From Myotis daubentonii (Eukaryota; Chordata; Mammalia; Chiroptera; Vespertilionidae): a stretch of DNA of 64,000 bases. The notes under the pieces are model-generated. The model was not told where the DNA came from. It searched no databases and saw only the letters and a program-made list of their open reading frames with translations. Shown here piece after piece: positions 55,340 through 64,000 of the stretch (position 1 is its first letter; every line of letters begins with the position of its first letter). The stretch is from contig NC_081844.1 of NCBI RefSeq assembly GCF_963259705.1, positions 13,005,715 to 13,069,714 of the forward strand, written 5' to 3'. The position numbers and the translations under genes are program-made.

Positions 55340-55812
55340 CTATTGATTCTATTATGTGGTGGGTGAACGACACCCACAAATCCTCCTTAATGAGAAGTGG
55401 AGTCTATGCCCTCTCTCCTTGGACCTGGCTGATCTTGTAACTGTTTGACCAATAGAATATGGCAGAAGCAATGCTGGGCTGGTTTCTGGGTCTTGGCCTT
55501 AAGAATATGGCAGCTTCCACTTCCTGTCTTCCAAATACTCAGCCATCATGCTGTGAGGAAGACAAAACAGCCTGTTGAAGGCAACCAGATGAAGAGGAAC
55601 GAGGCCCCCAGCTGAGCACCCATCCAAATCCACCCCGAATTGCTGGCCATGAGAGTGCACTGTCTTGGAAGGAGGCCTCCAGCCCCATTTCAGCCATTCC
55701 AGCTGACATCAAATGGAGCAGAGATGAGTCAACCAACCCTGACCAAACTGTAGACTCATGAGTAAAAGAATGTTTACATTGAGGCAGTTTGTCATGTAGC
55801 AATAAATACTAA
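55340..55812 (+). mobile_element. MLT1-type LTR (ERVL-MaLR)
   Basis: Order of hallmark strings: 'tgaccaatagaatatggcag' (55446), 'aagaatatggcagcttccac', 'catcatgctgtgaggaagac', 'agctgacatcaaatggagca' and a right end 'tagcaataaatactaata'. Ancient retrovirus-like LTR, no internal genes nearby. Confidence 0.88.
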
Positions 55813-55843
55813 TATCAATAATGATAAAGAAAATAATAAAGGT

Positions 55844-56080
55844 GCCCTAGCTGGTTTGGCTCAGTGGATAGAGCATCGGCCTGCAGACCAAAGCGTTCCA
55901 GATTCAATTCTGGTCAAGGGCACGTACCTAGGTTGCAGGCTCCTCCCCAGCCCGAGCCCTGGTGTGTGCAGGAAGCAATCAATTGATGTGTTTCTCTCAC
56001 ATTGATATTTCTGTCTGTCTTTCCTTATCTCCTCCACTCACTCTGAAAATCAATGGAAAAATATCCTCAGGTGAGGAAGA
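55844..56080 (+). mobile_element. Ves SINE
   Basis: Starts 'gccctagctggtttggctca'. The B-box-like 'cagattcaattctggtcaag' is at about 55901. The tail passes into a purine microsatellite. Confidence 0.93.
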
Positions 56081-56222
56081 GAAGAGAAGAGGAGAGAAGG
56101 GAAGGGAAGGGAAGGGAAGGGAAGGGAAGGGGAGGGGAGGGGAGGGGAGGGGAGGGGAGGGGAGGGGAGGGGAGGGGAGGGGAGGGGAGGGGAGGGGAGG
56201 GGAGGGGAGGGGAGGGGAGAAA
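56080..56222 (+). repeat. (GGGAA)n then (GGGGA)n microsatellite
   Basis: About six GGGAA units (56097-56127) followed by about eighteen near-perfect GGGGA units (to 56218), grown out of the SINE tail. Repeated G4 runs on one strand could form G-quadruplex structures. Open frames here are artefacts. Confidence 0.97.
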
Positions 56223-56224
56223 AG

Positions 56225-56425
56225 AATAAAATAACATCCTGTGAGTATTTAATGCAAAGTACTTCACAAGAGTTCTATCATTTAATTTGCATCACAAAGC
56301 AATGAGGCAGCCACCCTTGTCATTGCCTTTTAACCAGGATGGAAACTAAGTAGTCCAAGTTCATACAGTCAGCATTGCAGAATCAGCTCACCAACCCAAA
56401 TCTGCCTGCACTCAACCTGCGTCCT
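56225..56425 (-). mobile_element. MIR SINE, diverged
   Basis: Reverse order 'gtgagtatttaatgcaaagt', 'ccaggatggaaactaagtag' and 'caagttcatacagtcagcat' fits MIR. Confidence 0.65.
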
Positions 56426-56639
56426 CTGTGTGACTGAATCTATTGCCTCTCTGCAAATGATAGCTACATGTGTTTTGACAGTTCTGACATCTCACAAGCT
56501 CCCTTCTGATCTCTGGAAGAACATCCGCCTCTGTGCTACCTCTGAACCTTGCAGTTCTTACCTGCAATTCATTTGTTTGTCACTACTTCCCTTCTGGGCT
56601 GGGGTCCCACAGGATACGGACTAGATCTTATCTTTTTCA

Positions 56640-57290
56640 GTGTCTTTAGTGTTTGGTAGAGTTGACTCCCCACAAGTCTGCTTAACTGCATTATTTTTCT
56701 GCTTGCACCTCAAACTCTTATATCCCAAACCAAATCATCATCATCTCCATCGTTACCTAGCTCTCCCTTTCCTCTTCCCTATTCCATAAAAGACTTCACC
56801 ATTCTTACAATGCTGCAAACTGACACCTGCTTCTCCAAGTCTCAAAAAAATGCCATACTCTCACCTTTTCTTTATAGTCCTGGCTCCCATTACTCTATCT
56901 GTGGATTATTGTAATTTTGCCAGAACTGGTATTCTTGCTTCCTTCTATCTTTTAATCCATTTTGAACATTTCTTCACCCATGCCAGATGAATATTTTTTT
57001 AAATATATTTTATTGATTTTTTACAGAGAGGAAGGGACAGGGATAGAGAGTTAGAAACATCGATGAGAGAGAAACATAGATCAGCTGCCTCCTGCATACC
57101 CCCCCACTGGGGATGTGCACGCAACCAAGGTACATGCCCTTGACTGGGACCTTTCACCTTTCAGTCCGCAGGTCAACACTCTATCCACTGAGCCAAACCG
57201 GTTACGGCCCAGATGAATATTTTTAATATGTCTTTCTCTCATCATTGTCCTCTTAAAATCATTCAGTGGCTCATTGTATGAGTCAGTTGG
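56640..57290 (+). mobile_element. L2 fragment split by a SINE
   Basis: Forward L2-like strings ('tggattattgtaattttgcc', 'ggtattcttgcttccttcta', then 'taaaatcattcagtggctca' after the SINE). Diverged by tens of percent as far as I can judge. Confidence 0.65.
56996..57208 (-). mobile_element. Ves SINE, reverse, with target duplication
   Basis: CCAGATGAATATTTTT flanks both sides. On the plus strand the body ends 'gagccaaaccggttacggcc', complement of the usual 5' end. Confidence 0.95.
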
Positions 57291-57367
57291 AATGCTTCGA
57301 ACTACAAGTAAAACCCAACTTGTACTGGTCTAAACAAGGAAATCCAGAGTTCAGAAGTAGAATCCAG

Positions 57368-57494
57368 GCCCTGGCCAGGTAGCTCAGGTGATTAGAGCAT
57401 CATCCCAATATGTCATCCCGGTCAGGTTGCAGGTATAATCAGAGCACATACAAGAATCAACCAGTGAATGCATAAATAAGTAGAACAACAAATT

Positions 57495-57536
<42 letters not shown>

Positions 57537-57585
57537 TCCCCCACTCTCTTTCTCTCTCAAATCAACTTAAAAAAAAATAAAGTAG
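57368..57585 (+). mobile_element. Ves-like SINE variant with (TC)n
   Basis: 'ccctggccaggtagctcagg' start with 'tgattagagcatcatcccaa', different from the other Ves copies. A pure (TC)n run sits at 57497-57533. AGTAGAATCCAG duplicates on both sides. Confidence 0.9.
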
Positions 57586-57814
57586 AATCCAGTGGCTCAG
57601 AATTTTAATTTTAAGGATCTAGCTTCTTTCCCAGCTCTCCAGCCCTGGTTTCATGCCAAGCCTCACCTCCCTTCATAATTCAGTTGCCTAGTGGTGACAT
57701 CAGGGACTACATGCTCCCTCAAAAATTCAGTAGGAGGTTTTTTTAAGAGCAAAGAAAAACTTTTCCCAAAAAACTTTCCATTAAACCTTTCCTTTCATCT
57801 TGTTATCAAGCTAA

Positions 57815-58065
57815 ATTTGCTATGGGTAACAACACAGCTTTATTTCGTGCTCATTGTACATGTCCAATATGGGTTGGCTGCACTTCTGCCTCCTGTCATC
57901 TTTGTTGTGGAATCCAGATTGAAGGAGTAGCTCTTATCAGGGGCAGAGTAGCTCTTATCAGGGGCATTGCCAGAACCACAGCCGGCCTCACTTTTATTGG
58001 TCATTGTGAGCCTCATGACCAAGACTAACATCAGTGGAAGGCAATATATTTTGCCTTCCAAGGAA
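57815..58065. mobile_element. Ancient interspersed repeat with short tandem duplication
   Basis: 'tgtccaatatgggttggctg' and 'attgaaggagtagctcttat' match the same unnamed old family as 59510. 'agtagctcttatcaggggca' occurs twice in tandem (57929-57966). Confidence 0.5.
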
Positions 58066-58570
58066 GGACACAGCAAATATTGTGAATAATAATAGATGTG
58101 CCACAACTTCTTCAGCCTAAACCCGTCAGCAGCAAATGGGTAGTAATTTTGCTTACACCAAGGCACACCCCTTGAGTTGAGGTCAGTGCCCAAGAAGTTT
58201 TGCTGCCATCCAATTAGAGAAAGCACATTGGGGACTTAACCACAATGTCCAAAATCCTTGGCATTCAAAGTCTTTTACGCTCTTTTTCCAACCTAACTTT
58301 ATTTTTTTCAATATTTAAGAATGGGTAGAACATTTGAAAACTGAATGCTGATCTATTAATTGGTAGCTGGGTTTTTGTTTGTTTGTTTGTTTGTTTGTTT
58401 TTGGAGAAAGCCTATTACAATGTCAAACAATAGATATTTTATAGATTAAGTCATCATTCTAATGGGTGGCTAGACCAAAATTACTAAGGTACAGAAATGA
58501 TGGCAGAAATTCTTCCAGGTTCTAAATATACAGTCACTTTATTATTGATAATTAAAAATATTTGAGCTTT
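58066..58570. other. Unassigned, with (TTTG)n
   Basis: Unique-looking apart from (TTTG)n near 58372-58400. Confidence 0.4.
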
Positions 58571-58785
58571 GCCCTGAGCAGTTTGGCTCAGTGGATAGAG
58601 CGTCGGCCTGTGGACTCAAGGGTCCCAGGCATGTACCTTGGTTGTGGGCACATACCCAGTAGGGAGTGTGCAGGAGGCAGCTGATCAATGTTTCTCTCTC
58701 ATCAATGTTTCTCACTCTCTATCCCTCTCCCTCTCTGTAAAAATTCAGTAAAAATATATTAAATTAAAAAATTTTAAAAAAATAA
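58571..58785 (+). mobile_element. Ves SINE lacking the B-box region
   Basis: Target duplication AAAATATTTGAGCTTT on both sides. The body jumps from 'gactcaagggtcccaggc' to 'atgtaccttggttgtgg', so the usual B-box segment is deleted. Confidence 0.92.
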
Positions 58786-59505
58786 AAATATTTGAGCTTT
58801 TATATTAATACCTTAGTGAACACTCAAAATACATAAAAATGTGTGTAGAAAGAGTGACCACTAATATACTGTTAGTACTGCAGGTACACAAGTTAAAAGC
58901 ACAATGTATTAAAGAATGAAGGTCTATTAGAACAGGCCCTATGAATTCTTTTATTTTTTGTAAGTTTTAATCTGGCATATTTAGTCAAGTAAAATAAAAT
59001 GCATCTGTTAACAATTAAAATTTTTAAAGTTAAAAAAAAAGAATGGTAGAACCTTCAGCTTGTCCACAATTCTAGAACATCTTAGGTTGAAGGCATCACT
59101 TTCCAAATTAGTGGGAAATGTTTCAAACTCTGTAGAGAAAATCATTCATCAATGCCAGGAGTTTTCTTTACTAGGTCACAATTAATACTTGAAGTAAAAA
59201 AATAATTTATTGGCATTGCTATTGCATGGTTAAACTGTTGTTTGTCTGCCTATATCCCTGAATTAGACACTGATGGATAAAATTCTTTTTAAAATTATAT
59301 TTATTCTCCTTGTTTGTGTAATATCTCGCTTCATATAATTCTTCATTAATATATCCAGGTAAATGGGTTCATGGGACTTTAATAAGTGACATATTTCCTA
59401 TATCCTTTAACTGGATATTCTAGAAATGGAAGATGTGTACTTTTGCTACAAACTTATATTTAGAAGTTTAATTAGTCAAAATGCTATATATTCACATGTA
59501 GTAGT
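58786..59505. other. Unassigned AT-rich sequence
   Basis: No gene or repeat recognised; A runs near 59035 and 59200. Confidence 0.4.
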
Positions 59506-59509
59506 CAGA

Positions 59510-59800
59510 ATAAGCTAAACTATGCTACAGTAACAAAAACCTCCTAAATCCCAGATGCTTATTTCTTGCTCTTGTTTACTGTCCAGCATGGGGAGCCAGG
59601 AGGCTCTGCTGGTCTTCGTCATTTCAGGACTCAATTTGAGGAGGCCTGTGCTTCCACACTCACCACATGGGTGACTGGGAGAGGTAGCGCCCATTACACT
59701 GGCAATTAAACGCTTCCACTCTTAGCAAAAGTACACATCACTTCCACTTCCATTTAAGTGATCTAAATTGTAATCAAATCATTTCCAAGTAAATCTTGTC
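59510..59800. mobile_element. Ancient interspersed repeat, family not named
   Basis: 'aaactatgctacagtaacaa' and 'cagatgcttatttcttgctc', the same family type as 57815 and perhaps 26390. Confidence 0.5.
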
Positions 59801-59834
59801 ATATTGGTTTGGCTATTTCCCACTTAAATTCTAC

Positions 59835-60085
59835 TCCTGCACTGGCTGATCCATCAATCACTAGCTGCATGTGGCCAGTGAGCTCCTGGAATATGCCAGT
59901 GCAAATTAAAATAGGCTAGAAGTACGAATTACACACTGATTTCTCTAAGACTTAGTACAAAGAAGAATGCAAAATTACCTCATTAACCATTTTTAATATT
60001 GATTACAGGATGAAATGATAATATTTTAGATATAGTGGGATAAATAAAATGTATTACTAAATTTAACTTTACTGTTTCTTTTTGC
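59835..60085. mobile_element. Old MER-type hAT (Charlie-like) fragment
   Basis: 'tcactagctgcatgtggcca', 'gagctcctggaatatgccag' and a long AT-rich right part. Related to the fragment at 52725. Confidence 0.5.
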
Positions 60086-60540
60086 TTTATGTAATCGGAC
60101 TATTAAAAGATGTAAAAGTCCGTATGTGCCTTGCATTGTGTTCCTATTGGTTAGCATTTTTCTGGTCAATTCAGGGTTTTATTAGCCAATTTAAGAGTCT
60201 GCTCTTCCCTTCTCTCAAAGGCCAGCTCCAGGTGGGCTGAACGCGCATGGCATTCGGAGTGAGGGGCTCAGCCTGTACAGGCTGTCCTCTGTTCTCCTGT
60301 AGTGTCCATGAAGATGGCTTCATCCCACCTGGTCTTTCTTGAGCATCCTCAAGACCCACTGCATCCAACTGAGGTCAGACCCCCAGCAAGACTTCAGCTG
60401 ACACACTCCATGTGCGAACACTGGCAAGATCCTCTTGATGAGATGAGAGCCTCTGCTCGTCCTCCATCCATCTAAGGTCCATCTGCCTTTCTCAGCAATT
60501 GATGGTCCTTTGTTCTCTTACTGTGGTGGACTCAGGGCTT
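60086..60540. other. Unassigned sequence
   Basis: GC-richer than its surroundings; a 65-codon reverse frame has no recognised domain. No repeat named. Confidence 0.35.
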
Positions 60541-60544
60541 TTTC

Positions 60545-60945
60545 CCCCCCATATATCTTATTTTTATAATTTTCTTTTATTGTCTAAAGTTTTACATATG
60601 TCTTCTTTTCCACCAATTGACCCCCCCCCCCCAACAGCCATTCCCACCCTGGGCAAGTCCCCACCGCCCCAGTGTCTGTGTCCATTGGTTATGCTAATAT
60701 GCATGCATACAAGTCCTTTGATTGCTCTCTAACTCCCCCTGCCCTGCCATTTGTCTCTGGATCTATTCTTGTTCATCAAATTATGTTCATCATTATATCC
60801 CACATATGAGTGAGATCATGTGATATTTATCTTTCTCCAACTGGTTTATTTCGCTTAGCGTAATGCTCTCCAGGTCCATCCAGGCTGTTGCAAATGGTAA
60901 AAGTTCCTTCTTTTTTATTGCAGTGTAGTATTCCATCAGGGTTCT
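60545..60945 (-). mobile_element. L1 3' end, antisense
   Basis: 'aatatgcatgcatacaagtc', 'tgagtgagatcatgtgatat' and 'aatgctctccaggtccatcc' are reverse L1 3' signals. Short flanks 'tcagggctttt/tcagggttctt' suggest a diverged target duplication. Confidence 0.85.
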
Positions 60946-60984
60946 TTATAAGACCCGCAGTCTCCTGGACCAACACCCTAAACT

Positions 60985-61170
60985 TAAGTGCATTTTTTAT
61001 TGTGGCAAAATACACATAAAATGTACATTGTGACCATTTTTAAGTGTACCATTGAGTGGCATGAAGTGCGCCCACAGTGTTGTACAACCATCACCTTCAT
61101 CATCATCTCTGGACCTTTTCATCATCCCAAAATGAAACCCTGTACTCATTAAACAATGTGCATTTTTAAT
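60985..61170. mobile_element. Old L1-like 3' sequence
   Basis: 'accatttttaagtgtaccat', 'gttgtacaaccatcaccttc' and 'aaatgaaaccctgtactcat' are familiar from old mammalian LINE-derived repeats. Subfamily uncertain. Confidence 0.5.
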
Positions 61171-61469
61171 CATCTCTCTCCCACCCTAACGGAGCTCAAC
61201 CCAGAGATAGGCCATTGGCTTTTTCTCCCTGGAAAACACATCAGGAATTCAGTCTAGACTCAGATCTTCTCAAGAAAAATCTCCTCCTTAAGGCCCATGA
61301 AGGAAAACTGCCTAGAGATGCTCTTGCTGCTTGTAGATAGTGTCCACATAGTTTTTGTTCAAGCTTTTAGAGTAAGGAGGGGTGCTTGTAATAACTGTAT
61401 TAACAGGGACAACGAGCATTAGCTGGGACTAGTCTAGGCAAATGGGACGTAGGTTCACCCTATTTATAA

Positions 61470-61795
61470 GTCAGCAGTTCTCAAAGGGCAGCCCAGCGAC
61501 CTCTGGGGCTTCCTGAGTCTCTCTCAGGAGGTCCATGAAGTCAAAACTATTTTTTAATAATAGAAAGCTAATGTTTGCCTTTTCTTTTTTCATTTTCTCA
61601 TGAGTGTACAATAAATTTTTCCAGAGAACACATGACATATGTTGTTATTGCTCTGATAGCTAAAATATATATATATACTTTTGCATTCTTTAATTTTTCA
61701 GAATTTTCCAAAGATTTGTGGCATGAACATGTACATTTCAGAGATTTTTTTTCCTCAGGCTTTTACTGAATATTTAAAAGCTACCTTATTATATC
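61470..61795. mobile_element. Old MER-type hAT fragment
   Basis: Left end 'cagcagttctcaaagggcag' and interior 'aggtccatgaagtcaaaact', 'tcatgagtgtacaataaatt' follow an ancient Charlie-type hAT repeat I recognise but cannot name securely. Confidence 0.55.
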
Positions 61796-61871
61796 TGCTA
61801 TAATCTCTGCAATTTTATTATTATCCAAGAAATCATTATTTTGAAATTCCAAAGTTGTCCTTATGCTTATA

Positions 61872-62708
61872 TCCTATATAATAAAGAGGTAATATGCAAA
61901 TTTACCATCATGCCATCGCACAAGATGGCTGCCCCCATGTGGGCACAAGATGGCCAGCAGGGGAGGGCAGTTAGGGGCGACCAGGTCTGCAGGGAAGGGC
62001 AGTTAGGGGCGACCAGGCCAGCAGGGGAGGGCAGTTAGGGGCGACCAGGTCAGCAGGGGAGGGCAGTTGGGGTGACCAGGCCTGCAGAGGAGGGAGGGCA
62101 GTTGGGGGGGGGGACCAGGCTGGCAGGGGAGGACAGTTGTGGGGGACCAGGCCTGCAGGGGAGGGCAGTTAGGGGCGACCAGGTCAGCAGGGGAGGGCAG
62201 TTGGGGTGACCAGGCCTGCAGAGGAGGAAGGGCAGTTGGGGGGGGGGACCAGGCTGGCAGGGGAGGACAGTTGTGGGGGACCAGGCCTGCAGGGGAGGGC
62301 AGTTAGGGGCGACCAGGTCAGCAGGGGAGGGCAGTTGGGGTGACCAGGCCTGCAGAGGAGGGAGGGCAGTTGGGGGGGGGGGGAACCAGGCTGGCAGGGA
62401 AGGCAGTTGGGGACAATTGGGCCAGCAGGGGAGTAGTTAGATATCGATCAGGCTGGCAGGGGAGTCGTTGGGGGCGATCAGGCTGGCAGGCAGAAGCAGT
62501 TAGGGGCAATCAGGCAGGCAGGCAAGTGAGCAGTTGAGAGCCAGCAGTCCCAGATTGTAAGAGGGATGTCCAACTGCCAGTTTAGGCTGATCCTACTACA
62601 ATATTGGCAGTCGGACATCCCCTGAGGGGTCCCAGATTGGAGAGGGTGTAGGCTGGGCTGAGGGACACCCCCCCCCCAATGCACAAATCCCGTGCACTGG
62701 GCCTCTAG
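61872..62708 (+). mobile_element. Non-autonomous Helitron with higher-order tandem repeat
   Basis: 5' end 'tcctatataataaagaggta'; 3' end 'cccgtgcactgggcctctag'. The interior consists of 30-bp-type units as in the copy at 12070. Part of it is reorganised into an exact 134-bp repeat (62051, 62185, 62319). Near the 3' end is 'cagtcggacatcccctgagg', shared with several other copies. Confidence 0.93.
62040..62400 (+). repeat. 134-bp higher-order repeat (about 2.7 copies)
   Basis: The string 'cagcaggggagggcagttgg' starts at 62051, 62185 and 62319, each 134 bp apart, with almost no differences between copies. Each repeat contains four 30-37-bp units. Confidence 0.93.
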
Positions 62709-62741
62709 TATATAATTAAAAAGAAACATATATATTCGTTG

Positions 62742-63008
62742 TTGTTGTTGTTAACCCTCACCTAAGGTTTTTTTTTTTTCATTGATTTTTAGAAAGAATG
62801 GAAGGGAGGGAGGGGGAGAGAGAGAGAAACATCCATGTGAGAGAGAAACATTGTTTGGCTGCCTCCCACACACGCCCTTAAAGGATTGGGGGGAGAGGGG
62901 TAGGAAGCACATCTGCAACCTAGGTATGTTCCCTCGACTGGGAACAGAACCTGAGACCCTTTGGTGTGCAGTCCAATGCTCTAACCACTTATCAGCACCA
63001 GCCAGGGC
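62742..63008 (-). mobile_element. Ves SINE, reverse
   Basis: Plus-strand end 'cagcaccagccagggcag'; the middle has 'gactgggaacagaacctgag' (B-box complement, diverged) and an A/G-rich tail. A (GTT)n run borders it at 62741-62752. Confidence 0.9.
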
Positions 63009-63825
63009 AGAAGAAAGTATATTTTGTCTTACTTTGCACTTTTATATTTTAAATTTATTTGTTAAAATTTTAAATAAAATAAATATATAATATAATAACT
63101 TGCTAATAAATATATAATCTACCTCTACCCCCCAAAAAAACCTTAAGGTCCTCAATAATTTTTATGAGCATAAAGGGATTGTAAAAACAAACAGTTTAAA
63201 AATTTGCTGTTATGGATAAATTTTATGCTTAGTCCTTTGGGATTTTAGCCAGTTTGGACACAATAACCTTAATTTATCTCAAAAAGCATGCTTCTTGCAA
63301 TAAAAAATTACATTTTACATGACAAAGGCCAGGAATTTGATTCTGTTTAATGAAGTCTACTTTTCTTAGTGATGTCTTTTTAATAGTAGAGGGGCTGAGG
63401 GAATAAGTTGATTTAGAGAGAATTAGAAATCATCATTTAATAGTTCAAAATATTATTCTAATACAATTAGTCATGTTGTGTGGGATTGAACAATAGATCA
63501 CTTGTGGGCTAACGTTCTGTCAACACACTATTTTGGGGATGGGACTGAGACAATTTTGTGAACGAATTCACTTCTTTTAATCTTTGTCTTCCTACAAATC
63601 TTTCACCAAAAATCTGTCAAGGAAGCACATTATAAATGAAATGCATTGAATCCAACTGGTTTTAGATTAATCAGCTAAAGATAACGGTAGAGCTGGTGAG
63701 TAAAATGACAGCTAGACATGGATCTGACTTAGAATATTAAGAGTTAGGGAGAACGTTTGCAGGTGAAAAATACTGAGGCTCAAAAACCGAAGGGGAAGCA
63801 TCAGACTGTGGCTAATAGTACTGTA
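63009..63825. other. Unassigned AT-rich sequence
   Basis: No gene or repeat recognised. Confidence 0.4.
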
Positions 63826-63829
63826 TTGT

Positions 63830-64000
63830 GGATTTGAAAGTTGCCAAGAGAGTAGATCTTAAAAGTCCTCATCATAAGAAAAAAACATTGTGATATGTGT
63901 GGTGATGTGTGTTAACAAGACTTACTGGGGTGATCATTTTGCAATATATTCAAATACTGAATCATTATGTTGTACACCTAAAACTAATATAATATTATAT
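63830..64000 (+). mobile_element. L1 3' UTR end, running off the window
   Basis: 'tgatcattttgcaatatatt' then 'cattatgttgtacacctaaa' and 'actaatataatattatat' is the 3' end of an older L1 in sense. Its A-tail lies beyond the window edge. Confidence 0.65.

Noticed and set aside
56067..56267. Repetitive Pro/Ser/Leu open frame
   Set aside because: Translation of the GGGGA microsatellite.

Overview
This window looks like nuclear DNA of a mammal, almost certainly a vesper bat (Vespertilionidae). It has no intact cellular protein-coding gene, no tRNA or rRNA gene and no bacterial-style operon. It is intergenic or intronic DNA built mainly from transposable elements. Four repeat classes together suggest the organism. 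About twenty Helitrons are present (TC 5' end, a terminal hairpin with the GCACGAA..TTCGTGC core, CTAG 3' end), a group expanded among mammals in vesper bats. Eleven SINEs are tRNA-derived and of the Ves type. A SPIN-type hAT remnant is present, as is a Tc1-like DNA transposon with DD36E spacing. Under these lies the usual mammalian background of MIR, L2, old L1, MLT1 and MER-type hAT elements. I worked from memory of these families and ran no search.

Layout. 1-5.2 kb: mostly unassigned sequence with MIR fragments. 5.2-7.2 kb: an old L1 region carrying one Helitron. 7.6-9.4 kb: four consecutive Helitrons. 9.4-22 kb: several old L1 copies in both orientations, broken by eight Helitrons or Helitron fragments, a younger L1 3' end and a Ves SINE. 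22.7-31.7 kb: an LTR-like block, L2, a TBCEL processed pseudogene fragment, a SPIN remnant, an antisense L1 with a Ves SINE, a small hAT and an RPS8 pseudogene fragment. 32.7-41.4 kb: three copies of a half-LINE (HAL1-type element: ORF1 but no ORF2). One keeps an uninterrupted 282-codon ORF1, full-length structure and a 17-bp target-site duplication. 41.4-44.8 kb: largely unassigned. 44.8-52.7 kb: one old L1 that has received four Helitrons, two Ves SINEs and a nested Tc1/mariner complex. 52.7-55.3 kb: the longest stretch with little recognisable repeat. 55.3-64 kb: MLT1, SINEs, L2, hAT remnants, L1 ends and a Helitron with a 134-bp higher-order repeat.

How the parts relate. The nesting gives a relative age order: MIR, L2 and old L1 are oldest, then HAL1 and the younger L1, then Helitrons, Tc1 and SINEs. 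The observation I would follow first is that four Helitron copies here (near 9.0, 37.5, 45.2 and 51.7 kb) carry seven matches to the core CTCF-binding motif, sometimes as inverted pairs. This Helitron subfamily may therefore disperse insulator-type sites. I found no evidence for a new gene system; what stands out is transposon architecture.
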